A DNA stretch of 41,525 nt. It comes from a virus. The stretch is taken from IMG/VR virus record IMGVR_UViG_3300018875_000068, positions 1-41,525 of that record; one strand, 5' to 3'. Positions 5,964-14,550 of the stretch are shown in pieces; the first letter of the stretch is position 1; each line of letters opens with the position of its first letter. Made by a program: the position numbers and the translations under genes. The notes under the pieces were generated by a model. The model was not told the origin of the DNA and ran no database searches. It saw only the letters and a program-made list of their open reading frames with translations.

Positions 5964-8098
5964 CAGTCAAATGCACCTCCGTATCCGTCTAATCTTACGC
6001 GCTCGGTGGCTGTGCCTTTGGCAATAACCACCCACACGTTGATGCGCCAGTCAGCAGCAGTCTTGGTTTGGTTGGTGAAGAGGTATCCACGTCCGCCAAT
6101 GACCGCTGTGGTCATGTCCTCCCAGGTTGGCTCCGCGTCCAAAGCATTGTTGCAAACTTTTACGCTCTCGATTGATGACCCTGGCGGCAGATACCTCTCC
6201 AACGTCAAAAGGACACGCTCAGGCATACCGTCCAACGTGAAGTGTGCTTCAACAGCCGGATTGTCAAAGTTCAGCATAAATTCGATGTGTGTTTCCGTCC
6301 GGACAAAAGTGAAAGTCCTGGTCGACGTTAACCCGTTACTGTCTGTAGCCTCCACGGTTAGCGTGTGAGGGGTATCCAAATCCAACCGAATCCAACGATC
6401 GTGAGGAATCGTTACCGTTTCCTCACGGCCGGCGACACCCGGGAACGACCGGATCACGATGCCGTTGATCTTCTCGGTGATTGTAAAGGCATTACCTTCC
6501 GGCTCGGTGACGGTGTAGGTTTTTGAGGGAGGGGTCATGATCGTCCCCAAGTTCTCATTGGTCCCACTGATCACCGGCGGCCGGTTGTGGACGACCGTAA
6601 AGCTCCTGGTCACCTCTGCGGACTTGCCGCCCTGATCATCTTCCGCCCAGACTGTCAGGGTGTGATTGACCCCTTCCGCCAGGTCGGCGCCGGACACGTC
6701 GGTTGCTCCGTCCCACAACCGTTTGTTGCTGTAGGTCAGCGTCTTGGCAAAAGAAATGGGCGTGCTTCCGTCTGATACTCCGGAGGCGATCGCCCTGACT
6801 GTTCCGTTATTGATCTTGTACTTGATCGTGACGACGTTCCCGCTGTCCGCCTCGGTCGCGTTGCCCTGGATAGGGAAGGTGTTTCCTTCGGTCAATACGA
6901 GATTATCGGTAGGTGATGTGAGTGTGAGAGTTGGTGGATTGTTTGTGATAGGCTCGATGAGCATTATGCCTGCGTATCCGCTGAAAGTCGTTCCAACAGT
7001 ACTGGTTGCTTCTCCGCTAGCTGGTGCCATTCTAGAGTGAAGATACTTGTATGACATCTGATGTCGTTCAATATCCACTACAGCATCGATAGCCTCAATG
7101 AAGCTTAAGGGATTGGAGAATGGATATGAACTTGAACCTCCACCAGCAATCATGTAAAAAGCCGCACATAACATTTTGGGCAATGTCCCATCTATTCCGG
7201 GAACCGAGTAGGAAGTTGTGTTTGTTTTTGGTGCAAAAGCGGAGTTGTGAACTGCCTTCGCATTTCGGAAGAGATGGACAATTCCGCTCCATGTTGGTGA
7301 TGGTCCACTGACCGTAAACGTTGGTGCCGCCTCGCTTGCCGTTGCGATTTTATACGCAACTAAATACGGCAAACTATTTGCGATGGATGAATACACTGAA
7401 GTCCATCCAGCAGGTACGGAGATTGGATTGCTACCGCTATTTAACGCCACAACCGCAACCAGCAAATCTCCAGATTGGATGCTTGTTGGCATATTTGGCA
7501 CAAATGAGTTTGAAGTTGCCCCTGCTTTAGTTGCATATCCCACATACTCAACCTGTTTCTTCCCTGTTGTCGGGATTGTGTAGTCGATTACGAGTTGAGG
7601 CCGTTGTGCGCCGTATGAAGAATTAGTCGATGTAAATGAACATCCAGTATTTAATACGCCCTCATTTGCAACTTTAAGTAGTAGCCCGTGATTCGGAGCA
7701 CCATTAACCCAATGCTGTACCATTTGGGTAATGTCTATTTCAATCTGGAGTGACCCAGTTGGGAGAGACAAAGAACCGCTAGCAACCGCTTCAAAAGAAG
7801 GGGCAGTTGCCCATGTAACCGATGATTCACTCCAAGTTGACGTTATGGCATGGGCGGAAAGAGTAACTCCCGCTGGTGTAGTGTTTTCTTTGTACAGACG
7901 TAGTTTTGCGCTATTGATTACGGCGTCATTGGGAATAAGCCCGAAGTCATACACTAATAGTGCTCGGCCAATATTTCCATTCGAGTATACACCGATGTCT
8001 AAAGTTATGCTTGTTCCATAATTTCCGTTTGCAGTTTGCGAAAATATGGTGCTGTCTTGGCAAATTGAGTTTGTTTTTTCTAACGTAACTACAGGCAT
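5963..8098 (-). CDS. Tail fibre with DNRLRE and Ig/cadherin-like repeats
   Basis: A 711-aa predicted fibre. Residues 1-175 form a DNRLRE-type carbohydrate-binding-like domain (YGTSITLDIG, RALLVYDFGLIPNDAVINSA, RLYKEN, VNGAPNHGLLL). A beta-rich lectin-like or concanavalin-like segment follows (about 180-385), then two or three Ig/cadherin-like repeats starting at NNPPTLTL and NRPPVISG with the TLTVWAEDDQGG / TLTVEATDSNG pattern, and a C-terminal domain ending DGYGGAFD. It follows the baseplate genes and precedes small accessory proteins, so it is probably the receptor-binding structure. No signal peptide. Modular repeats suggest domain shuffling. Confidence 0.8.
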   Translation of the reverse strand: MPVVTLEKTNSICQDSTIFSQTANGNYGTSITLDIGVYSNGNIGRALLVYDFGLIPNDAVINSAKLRLYKENTTPAGVTLSAHAITSTWSESSVTWATAPSFEAVASGSLSLPTGSLQIEIDITQMVQHWVNGAPNHGLLLKVANEGVLNTGCSFTSTNSSYGAQRPQLVIDYTIPTTGKKQVEYVGYATKAGATSNSFVPNMPTSIQSGDLLVAVVALNSGSNPISVPAGWTSVYSSIANSLPYLVAYKIATASEAAPTFTVSGPSPTWSGIVHLFRNAKAVHNSAFAPKTNTTSYSVPGIDGTLPKMLCAAFYMIAGGGSSSYPFSNPLSFIEAIDAVVDIERHQMSYKYLHSRMAPASGEATSTVGTTFSGYAGIMLIEPITNNPPTLTLTSPTDNLVLTEGNTFPIQGNATEADSGNVVTIKYKINNGTVRAIASGVSDGSTPISFAKTLTYSNKRLWDGATDVSGADLAEGVNHTLTVWAEDDQGGKSAEVTRSFTVVHNRPPVISGTNENLGTIMTPPSKTYTVTEPEGNAFTITEKINGIVIRSFPGVAGREETVTIPHDRWIRLDLDTPHTLTVEATDSNGLTSTRTFTFVRTETHIEFMLNFDNPAVEAHFTLDGMPERVLLTLERYLPPGSSIESVKVCNNALDAEPTWEDMTTAVIGGRGYLFTNQTKTAADWRINVWVVIAKGTATERVRLDGYGGAFD

Positions 8099-8154
8099 GT
8101 TCCTCCCCCTTCCTCGCTAAAATGGCCGTTATCCGAAGGTTTCCACATCATGGA

Positions 8155-8427
8155 TCACACCTCCAGGCGAGACTGCGCTTCGTTGTAGTAGCCCCTGATC
8201 ACCACGATGGAGTCGATGGTGGACAGGTCGTCCTTGAAGTTGTTGTACAGAAAGTTTTCTGGGAGGACGCTTTCCAAGGTGTTCATTCGGATCATGAGGT
8301 TCGAGACGTCCGCAGACAGTTTGGCCAACTCCACGTGGGCGTCCGCAATTCCCTTTTCCCATCGGTTGATGTCGGTCTCCGTAACGTCGTCATTGTATGT
8401 CCAATCCAGTTTTGCGTTGTAACTCAC
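8155..8427 (-). CDS. Tail/baseplate accessory protein (hypothetical)
   Basis: A 90-aa protein beginning MSYNAKLDWTYNDDVTETDI with a helical middle (DAHVELAKLSADVSNLMIRMNTLES). The 'LDW...D.V...D.NR.E' opening is common in small proteins encoded just upstream of fibres in PBSX-like tails. It overlaps the upstream gene by 4 nt (ATGA) and so is expressed with the baseplate set. Possibly a fibre-attachment protein. Confidence 0.65.
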   Translation of the reverse strand: MSYNAKLDWTYNDDVTETDINRWEKGIADAHVELAKLSADVSNLMIRMNTLESVLPENFLYNNFKDDLSTIDSIVVIRGYYNEAQSRLEV

Positions 8428-8708
8428 CGCGCTTCCCCCCTTACCTCGAACTCAAATCGGAAGGCCAGCCGCTGCTGATCCGCAACGGTAATGCTGGGCA
8501 TCCGCTCGGTGATCAGGTTCCCTTTTTCATCGTACAGCCTGATGGATGTCACTTCCGTGATCCCTTGCTGGCTCAATGTTTGCACGATGATTGCCCGGCC
8601 GTCCCGAGTGACGCTTTGAATCGGGACGGTTTGATTGTTTACGACGAGCGACCCGATATGGTTTTTCAGTTCCTCTGCTGCGCGCTCCAGGTAAGCATTG
8701 TCAATCAT
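8424..8708 (-). CDS. Phage tail protein (hypothetical)
   Basis: A 94-aa, mostly beta-strand protein (NNQTVPIQSVTRDGRAIIVQ, EVTSIRLYDEKGN, AFRFEFEVRGEAR). It lies between the XkdU-like gene and the small fibre-adaptor gene, overlapping both by 4 nt. The sequence pattern 'IRLYDEKGNLITER' and its position are typical of a conserved but unnamed tail gene in Bacillales myophages. Function unknown. Confidence 0.65.
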   Translation of the reverse strand: MIDNAYLERAAEELKNHIGSLVVNNQTVPIQSVTRDGRAIIVQTLSQQGITEVTSIRLYDEKGNLITERMPSITVADQQRLAFRFEFEVRGEAR

Positions 8709-9262
8709 AACGTCACCTCGTTTTGGTACTTCAGCGGTTTCATCCCTACCCGAAACTCGGACACCTTGTGGTATCGCCGCTGATGAACGATCACCTTATC
8801 CGATATCACCAGGGCAGCGCCATTCCCCATGTCATACTCCACATCGATATGCGCCGGCTTGACGTCCTCCAGTGCGGTAGCGACGGTAATGAGGTTTAGG
8901 TTGGTGAGCCCGTCAAAATGGATTCTGATCCTACCCGTAAAGGTTACCCGTCGGACTCTATCAGTGAAGGCACTCACAATGGCGTGCGCCATCGTGGCTG
9001 TAAATTTGCCGGTTGCACGCATCTTCGCCATAACGGCCGCCCTGCGATCCTCCAGGGGCTTTGATGGATCCGTTTTTATCTCGTATTCCTTCTCGTAGAG
9101 AGGCAAGGCCCAGGTTGCCGTAGTTACCGACATCTGGGCCTCCAAGTCTGCAAGGGCTTCTTCACGACTGGCAAACTCCGGCTCGACGGACTCATAAAAA
9201 GACTGGAGCACCTCAGACCGGCGCATAAATGGCGCAAGCCGGTTGATCATCGTATCAGCCAT
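8705..9262 (-). CDS. xkdU: XkdU/YmfQ-family baseplate protein
   Basis: A 185-aa protein of the DUF2313/YmfQ type, which in contractile-tail phages sits next to the baseplate J protein and helps attach the fibre (gp48/gpI-like). Features: an N-terminal PFMRRSEVLQSFYESVEPE helix, WALPLYEKEYEI, and REAV-like PLEDRRAAVMAKMRATGKFT. It overlaps the XkdT homologue by 8 nt, the order seen in PBSX. Confidence 0.85.
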   Translation of the reverse strand: MADTMINRLAPFMRRSEVLQSFYESVEPEFASREEALADLEAQMSVTTATWALPLYEKEYEIKTDPSKPLEDRRAAVMAKMRATGKFTATMAHAIVSAFTDRVRRVTFTGRIRIHFDGLTNLNLITVATALEDVKPAHIDVEYDMGNGAALVISDKVIVHQRRYHKVSEFRVGMKPLKYQNEVTL

Positions 9263-10313
9263 TCACCGTCACCGTCCCTAGTACAGCCACCTCTTCATTG
9301 CCGATGGGGATATTTCCGTTCCCGCCGTTTACGGTCAGGCCGGAGTAGTCCTCCACGCCTTCGCTTTCGAGGATGGCCGCCCCGATCTTCGCATAGCTGA
9401 CGATCGGCTCGACGAAAGCGATTTCTTTCAGATACTGCTGCAAGCTTTCCTGGATGTTGTCCGCTGCTTGCTGTAGGGAGTAACCAGCTGAGAGTGAAAT
9501 CGTGACTGAAATGTTGATATCCACTCCGGTGGCGCTAATCACAGTGGCAAAAGCGCCAAGAGGTGCTGCGCCGCTCCCGTCACCGGTGATACCCGGGTCA
9601 ATGTGCTCCTGCACAGTGTCCACGATGGCTTGACTGGCCGGCTTCCTGTCACTGTCGATGATGACCACCTTCACTGTGTTGTCGCCGGCCCAAAGGGGAA
9701 TGACCCGGGCGTCTCCAACACCAGGGACTTCCTTCGCCCAGTTCTTGTAGTGGTGTTTATTGCCGCTCGTTGCCGGCGTGCGGATCCGCTCGTAATAACG
9801 CTGCAGGAGATCCTCATCCGATTCGGCGTCAAAACCATCTACTGTCGGTTCGTTATTGGTCACTGCGGTGAACCCTGCCAGTGTTAACGGAAACAGCGTG
9901 ATCGTGTTTGTCGGCACATTCCCGCTGGCACCAGGTTCGACAGCCTGAATATTTACTGTACCGCTGACAACGATATTTTTCTGTTCCGTCGCCTGGAATT
10001 GGACGCCACCGGGTGTTTCGAACAGATCTCCTACAAAGATCGTTCCGGTACCGGTAACGGTCACGCTGCCAATTGCGTGCGTCGCCTTTTTCCGCTTGAT
10101 TGCCGTCCGCTCATAGATGCGCTGCTCAAGCTCCGTGCCAGACAGATTGGCGATGTCCAGTTTTTCCTCGACCGTCGCGATTGCCGCATCCGTCTGTTCG
10201 AAACGTTCGGCCACCGGAGCGAGAAAGTCGAATGCGAAGTTGCCTGGGCGCTTGTCATATCTGGAAGAAACCGAACTGATCATTCCAGTGAAGATCTCTT
10301 TTTTCTCGGCCAT
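9255..10313 (-). CDS. xkdT: Baseplate J-like protein (XkdT)
   Basis: A 352-aa baseplate wedge protein of the gpJ/XkdT family. Visible hallmarks are ELEQRIYERTAIKRKKAT, a PGASGNVPTNTI strand, DGFDAESDEDLLQRYYERIR (the typical DAESDEELRERY motif) and NKHHYKNWAKEVPGVGDARV. It forms the peripheral baseplate of the contractile tail. The gene directly follows the XkdS homologue with no gap. Confidence 0.92.
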   Translation of the reverse strand: MAEKKEIFTGMISSVSSRYDKRPGNFAFDFLAPVAERFEQTDAAIATVEEKLDIANLSGTELEQRIYERTAIKRKKATHAIGSVTVTGTGTIFVGDLFETPGGVQFQATEQKNIVVSGTVNIQAVEPGASGNVPTNTITLFPLTLAGFTAVTNNEPTVDGFDAESDEDLLQRYYERIRTPATSGNKHHYKNWAKEVPGVGDARVIPLWAGDNTVKVVIIDSDRKPASQAIVDTVQEHIDPGITGDGSGAAPLGAFATVISATGVDINISVTISLSAGYSLQQAADNIQESLQQYLKEIAFVEPIVSYAKIGAAILESEGVEDYSGLTVNGGNGNIPIGNEEVAVLGTVTVNG

Positions 10314-10751
10314 CTACACCGGCACCCTCCCTTCCGTTGAGCCGTAGATGCTTGTCACTTGAAATTCGATGGTGAGCTTTTCACCGCTTTGGGTGAACAC
10401 GAAGTTGTCCACCTGGGTAATGGCATCGTTCTGCAGCAGGGCCTCGCGAATCATCCGTTCAAACTCCGATCGGGTAAAGTCTGGGTGGAAGTTCTTGCCG
10501 ATCAGGGTGTGATGTTCGCTGCCATATCCCGTTCCTTCGTAGATGAGGGAGTCCTTCATTGTGCGAAGCGCCTTTTCCACCCAAACCTTTACGTACTCGA
10601 TCCCAGTTACCTCGATCAGCTTTCCGTCTTTTAAGACAAAGTCACCCTTCTCGAAGTCCCACAGGAATGTTTTGTGTACGGAATCAGGAGACGTTTGCTG
10701 GATCAGCCCTGTGTCAGGGATCTCCAGCTGGGCAATCTGTGGAAGTGTCAT
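10314..10751 (-). CDS. xkdS: XkdS-like baseplate wedge protein (DUF2634)
   Basis: A 145-aa protein of the DUF2634/gp25-like group: FLWDFEKGDFVLKDGKLIEV followed by GIEYVKVWVEKALRTMKDS and a final beta strand (EKLTIEFQVTSIYGS). The ATG at 10751 is chosen because it overlaps the preceding stop (ATGA); the longer frame to 10790 runs into the upstream gene. It is adjacent to XkdR- and XkdT-like genes as in PBSX. Confidence 0.88.
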   Translation of the reverse strand: MTLPQIAQLEIPDTGLIQQTSPDSVHKTFLWDFEKGDFVLKDGKLIEVTGIEYVKVWVEKALRTMKDSLIYEGTGYGSEHHTLIGKNFHPDFTRSEFERMIREALLQNDAITQVDNFVFTQSGEKLTIEFQVTSIYGSTEGRVPV

Positions 10752-11212
10752 GTTTCTGGCTCCTTCCATGCGCGGTGTTGGACATACCACAACTTGAGTG
10801 ACTCGTCAGGTTGCAAGATCACTTTGTCTCCGACCTTCAATCCGTCAGTAAAGGTGATCGTCGCCTTGAGGCGGTTATTTTGGCTTGCTGGAATGGGGAT
10901 AGGGGGAATCTCCAGCTTCGTGATTCGCTCCCGTATGTCTCCATCTTCACGGTAAAAGAAAATCTCAGCCGGATAGTTCTTATCCAGGGCAAGCATGAAC
11001 AGGTCGGTCAACTCGATGGTCCGCTTGTACCCGGGCATGAGCTCTTCAGCGATAACCAGTTGCCTGCTATTCAAGATAATGCTGTTGCCATACTGGATCT
11101 GGATTGGATCGAGGGAGATTACGGTGCCAACCCGGGGGGCAGTGCTCGGAGGATTGCGATTCTGCTTATGCATTTCTGCAAGTCGTTTAGCCAAACGATC
11201 AATGCTATCCAT
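10748..11212 (-). CDS. xkdR: XkdR-like protein (DUF2577)
   Basis: A 154-aa tail protein. It opens with DSIDRLAKRLAEMHKQNRNP, then an OB-like beta domain (GTVISLDPIQIQYGN, LKATITFTDGLKVGDKVILQ) matching DUF2577 proteins, which lie between the hub protein and DUF2634 in PBSX-like tails. Likely a baseplate spike/hub component. It is separated from the hub gene by 11 nt. Confidence 0.82.
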   Translation of the reverse strand: MDSIDRLAKRLAEMHKQNRNPPSTAPRVGTVISLDPIQIQYGNSIILNSRQLVIAEELMPGYKRTIELTDLFMLALDKNYPAEIFFYREDGDIRERITKLEIPPIPIPASQNNRLKATITFTDGLKVGDKVILQPDESLKLWYVQHRAWKEPET

Positions 11213-11223
11213 TCCCTTACCCC

Positions 11224-12249
11224 CTACTTCACGTCCTCGGGCAATGCCAGTTCCAGTTGCATCGTGTGGATCTGATTCTTTACTTCATGCTTGGCAGCCG
11301 TGATCATAAACCGGCTCTGCATACCGGTAACTGGTTCCGTCACGTCAAAAAGCCGGCCAGCCTTAAATGCGACATCTCCCATCAGCTTGATGGAATTGGT
11401 TTCGTGGATGCGCGCCAGGCGTTTCAAAAGGATCCGAGCAACCTCCCTCGCCTTTGCAGCGTCCTCGGCATCGATTTTGAAGACATCCTCAACCAGGCCG
11501 TACTTTTTGATCAGGTTCTCATCCTGGGCTGTGGCCACGACCTCATATTTCGGCTTGGTCTTTTCCTTCTCGTCTCGCTCGATGAGGATCTTCACCCGAT
11601 TTCGCATGCTTTCGATTGTACGGGTGCGATCGGCCCCCAACGGATTGGCCAGGACGTCGACAGGATCGATGTTTTCCGCTAGTTTGAACGTGCCAGTGAT
11701 GACCAGGTCTTTCATTTCTTCGAAGTAGATCTTTCCCTGCCGCATCTCCACGTTGTATCGTTTGCCGGATGCCCGCTCATGCCGCTTATAGATGTCCTCG
11801 ATGATCTCGGCCGGGCTTTTTTCCAGGTAAATCTCATCGATAATCGTCCCCATCTGGGGGACACTCCCGATCAGCATGCCGAAGTCTTTCAAGATCTTGG
11901 TGATCGCTTGAGACGCCGTGATTTTATTGAACTGGTAAACACTTTTCGACTTACCGAGATACCACGCATAGTCATAAACCGTATACTTGATGGCCGCTCT
12001 GCCAGATTTCGCCTCTGTGACGATAACCCCCCGGTAAACTTCCTCCCCGTCCTTCATCAGGATCGCCACATCCCCAAGATCACACGGGTTAGCAGGGAAA
12101 AGCTTCGCGTCAGTCCAGTGTATGTCAAACTCCATGACCGCCATCATAGAAAGGTTCGAGTCCCACGTGATTGAACCAACCAGTGGTGTGATGTCATAAG
12201 ACCGTTGGCCATCGTTTTTAATCAGGAGCAGTTGGAACAAAGGGATCAC
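11224..12249 (-). CDS. xkdQ: XkdQ/YqbQ-like tail hub protein (gpD-like)
   Basis: A 341-aa hub protein of the late-control D/gp27-like class. The pattern SITWDSNLSMMAVMEFDIHW, then VIVTEAKSGRAAIKYTVYDYAWYLGKS, and a C-terminal FDVTEPVTGMQSRFMITAAKHEV are characteristic of YqbQ/XkdQ. It would form the central hub beneath the tail tube. Its ATG overlaps the stop of the upstream XkdP-like gene. Confidence 0.88.
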   Translation of the reverse strand: MIPLFQLLLIKNDGQRSYDITPLVGSITWDSNLSMMAVMEFDIHWTDAKLFPANPCDLGDVAILMKDGEEVYRGVIVTEAKSGRAAIKYTVYDYAWYLGKSKSVYQFNKITASQAITKILKDFGMLIGSVPQMGTIIDEIYLEKSPAEIIEDIYKRHERASGKRYNVEMRQGKIYFEEMKDLVITGTFKLAENIDPVDVLANPLGADRTRTIESMRNRVKILIERDEKEKTKPKYEVVATAQDENLIKKYGLVEDVFKIDAEDAAKAREVARILLKRLARIHETNSIKLMGDVAFKAGRLFDVTEPVTGMQSRFMITAAKHEVKNQIHTMQLELALPEDVK

Positions 12250-12668
12250 CTCCTGGCCGTGCTGACAAAAACGAACTCTGTCATCTGCATCGTGTAGTCA
12301 ATATCCCCGCTCTTTCCGGGTCCCCACTCAAAGCTATCGATGGTAACGGGCATGTTCAGAGATTTTGCCCCGCCGGAGTCGACAATGACGATCCGGATGG
12401 GCACTCGAAGACCGCGCCACCGCTCGATGGTGTTTACGTACTCCATTCCCCACATGCTGCGGTTTTTCAAAAACGGGTAGTCCCTGATAGGGAAAAAGCT
12501 CTTGATCTCAACCGTCCGGAGACCCTTTGTGCCAGGTATGTTCAACGCCTGCTGCAGCCCGTCTACCCGTTCGTTGTTCCAAGGTGAAGGCACCTTGTAC
12601 TCGGCCGGCGGAACAGGAAGCTGCAAGACCTCTGCGTTATTGTTGATGGATAAAAACACGTTGATCAA
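12246..12668 (-). CDS. XkdP-like tail protein lacking a LysM domain
   Basis: A 140-aa protein corresponding to the N-terminal part of XkdP/YqbP-type proteins (LQLPVPPAEYKVPSPWNNER, LKNRSMWGMEYVNTIERWR). Standard XkdP is longer and ends in a LysM peptidoglycan-binding module, which is absent here; the gene stops cleanly and overlaps the hub gene. Position between tape measure and hub is as in PBSX. It may be a streamlined tape-measure-to-hub adaptor. Confidence 0.7.
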   Translation of the reverse strand: MINVFLSINNNAEVLQLPVPPAEYKVPSPWNNERVDGLQQALNIPGTKGLRTVEIKSFFPIRDYPFLKNRSMWGMEYVNTIERWRGLRVPIRIVIVDSGGAKSLNMPVTIDSFEWGPGKSGDIDYTMQMTEFVFVSTARR

Positions 12669-12680
12669 GTTCGCACCTCC

Positions 12681-14501
12681 CTATGTCCCCCAGACATGCC
12701 GTTCAATACGAGCCAAGAGGCTATCTGCCAGATCAATCGGGCTCAAATTCTCGCGCAGCTGAGCTTTCGTGTTTTTCTCTGTTGCTGCGGTGTTTCCGGC
12801 AGTCGCGTCCGTATTAAACGCAAGGGCCTTGGTATTTGCATTCAGCGCCTCAGTCAGCTGCTTTTCCCGGGTAGACCTGGCCTCCAGCTGTTCTTTTCTT
12901 GCTTGGGCAATTTCGTTTTGCCCCGTTGAGAACTTTGCCCGTCGGAAGTCTACATGAGGGATCAGATTGAGGTTGCTGTCCCAGCTGGGTGCAGCCGCGT
13001 CGAACTTGGCCGCCCCAAAGTTGACGTCGATGCGTTTACCGCCAACAGCTTCGAGGGCTGCGTTCAGAGGTGCAAGCATATTCTGTACGCCCCATTCAGC
13101 GGCGGTGACAATCCCGTTCCACATGGAGATAGCGCCAAACTTGATACTATCCCAGGCGTACTTGTAGACTCGAATCATAAAATTCGCGTAATCAATGAAC
13201 TTGTTGACGCCCCATTCGGCGGCGTCAACAACCACATTCCAAAGTTCTTTCCCTTTTTGCTTCACCGTGTTCCAGTTTTGGACAACATAGACCCCTGCCG
13301 TAATGAGCAAGCCCAAAGCTGTGATCAACAGCCCTACGGGGTTTGCAGCCACCGCAGCGTTAAAGACACGTTGTGCTGCCGTCAAGATTCCGATCTGCCC
13401 TGTGGTCACCAGCGCGGCTGCTCCCATGGCAGCTGTCTTAACAGCTGCGAACGAGGACTCCGTACCAAATAGGGCCGTCCACAGAGTGGCCGCCACAAGT
13501 GACGTCTTGTAAATCGTCAACGCTCCGACGACACCGTACACGACCGGCCCGATTATCGACCAGTTGTTTGCAACGATAGAAGAAATGGACCAGACAACGC
13601 CAGCGACTGCTTTTGCACCGTTATAAACCGAGACTAGAGCACTCGAAAAGCGTGCCCCCCACTCTCTTGCCCCACCACTCGACAGAAAAGCTTGAACACC
13701 TTTCAGGTCTTCTTTGATCTCGTTGAAGAAGGGCTTAGTCATGCCGGCCAGTTCGCGGGTCCCGGTTTCGCGGATATTGGCCAGTGTATACTGGAAGGTA
13801 TCGGACATGATATCCATCGAGCCGCCAACCTTCTTGCGAAGACCTTTCATCAAGTGCGGGAGGACCTCACCAGACAGAAGCTGTCCGGTTTCTGCTAGCT
13901 TCATGAGTTGCGCCGGTGTCTTACCCATCTCTTTCGAGAGCAGCTGCCATACCGGGATACCACGCTCAGCCAGCTGGTTGACCTCTTCCGCCTGTAGTTT
14001 TCCTTTTGCTTGAATCTGACCGATCGCAAGAGCGATCCCTTCCAGTTGATCCGTATTCCCGCCAACTGCGGCTACTGCGTCCCCGAGGATTTGCATAATG
14101 GGAATGACTTGCTGTCCAGCAAATCCCATACCGAGTAGTGTCTTTGCCGACTTTTGTAGACCCTCAAAATCAAAAGGTGACCGCTCTGCAATCCTCTGCA
14201 AGTCAGTCACCATCTGTTTTGCCGCGTCGGCCGAGTTAAGTAAGATGCCGAACGATTTCTCAGCTACCTCAAGGCTCGCATTGGCTCTGACACCAAGGCC
14301 AACCATGGCAGTGGCAGCTGCTCCGGTGGCCGCGGCTGCTGCTCCCGCCCCGGTTTTTATTGCTTCCCACGTTGCTGTACCTTGCGCCTTCAGGTCCTGG
14401 AGTCTTTTTTTGTACTCGACCGTCCCGCCAATGATTTTTCTCAGCGTTCCTGTGACGCCATCCTTCAGCACTAGCGTTTTGCTGATATCCTTCGCTGCCA
14501 C
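12681..14501 (-). CDS. Tail tape measure protein
   Basis: A 606-aa tape measure. The N-terminus has the tape-measure domain (GVRANASLEVAEKSFGILLN, FDFEGLQKSAKTLLGMGFAG, VNQLAERGIPVWQLLSKEMG). Hydrophobic, alanine-rich segments occupy the middle, with repeated AAEWGVNKFIDYAN / AAEWGVQNMLAPLN motifs, and the tail is polar and coiled (STREKQLTEALNANTKALAF). The start is taken as GTG at 14501 because AAAGGTGGTGATC lies directly before it; an in-frame ATG at 14558 has no ribosome site. Its length sets tail length and is modest for a myophage, so a short tail is expected. Confidence 0.9.
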   Translation of the reverse strand: MAAKDISKTLVLKDGVTGTLRKIIGGTVEYKKRLQDLKAQGTATWEAIKTGAGAAAAATGAAATAMVGLGVRANASLEVAEKSFGILLNSADAAKQMVTDLQRIAERSPFDFEGLQKSAKTLLGMGFAGQQVIPIMQILGDAVAAVGGNTDQLEGIALAIGQIQAKGKLQAEEVNQLAERGIPVWQLLSKEMGKTPAQLMKLAETGQLLSGEVLPHLMKGLRKKVGGSMDIMSDTFQYTLANIRETGTRELAGMTKPFFNEIKEDLKGVQAFLSSGGAREWGARFSSALVSVYNGAKAVAGVVWSISSIVANNWSIIGPVVYGVVGALTIYKTSLVAATLWTALFGTESSFAAVKTAAMGAAALVTTGQIGILTAAQRVFNAAVAANPVGLLITALGLLITAGVYVVQNWNTVKQKGKELWNVVVDAAEWGVNKFIDYANFMIRVYKYAWDSIKFGAISMWNGIVTAAEWGVQNMLAPLNAALEAVGGKRIDVNFGAAKFDAAAPSWDSNLNLIPHVDFRRAKFSTGQNEIAQARKEQLEARSTREKQLTEALNANTKALAFNTDATAGNTAATEKNTKAQLRENLSPIDLADSLLARIERHVWGT

Positions 14502-14517
14502 CTGATCACCACCTTTC

Positions 14518-14543
14518 AAAAAGAAAAAGCGCCGGGGCGCCTT
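14518..14543 (-). terminator. Possible attenuating terminator before the tape measure gene
   Basis: On the minus strand AAAGGCGC pairs with GCGCTTT (one bulge, 4-nt loop), followed by TTCTTTTT. It sits between the frameshifted chaperone and the tape measure, where lower expression of the latter would be useful. Confidence 0.45.
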
Positions 14544-14550
14544 TACGGAA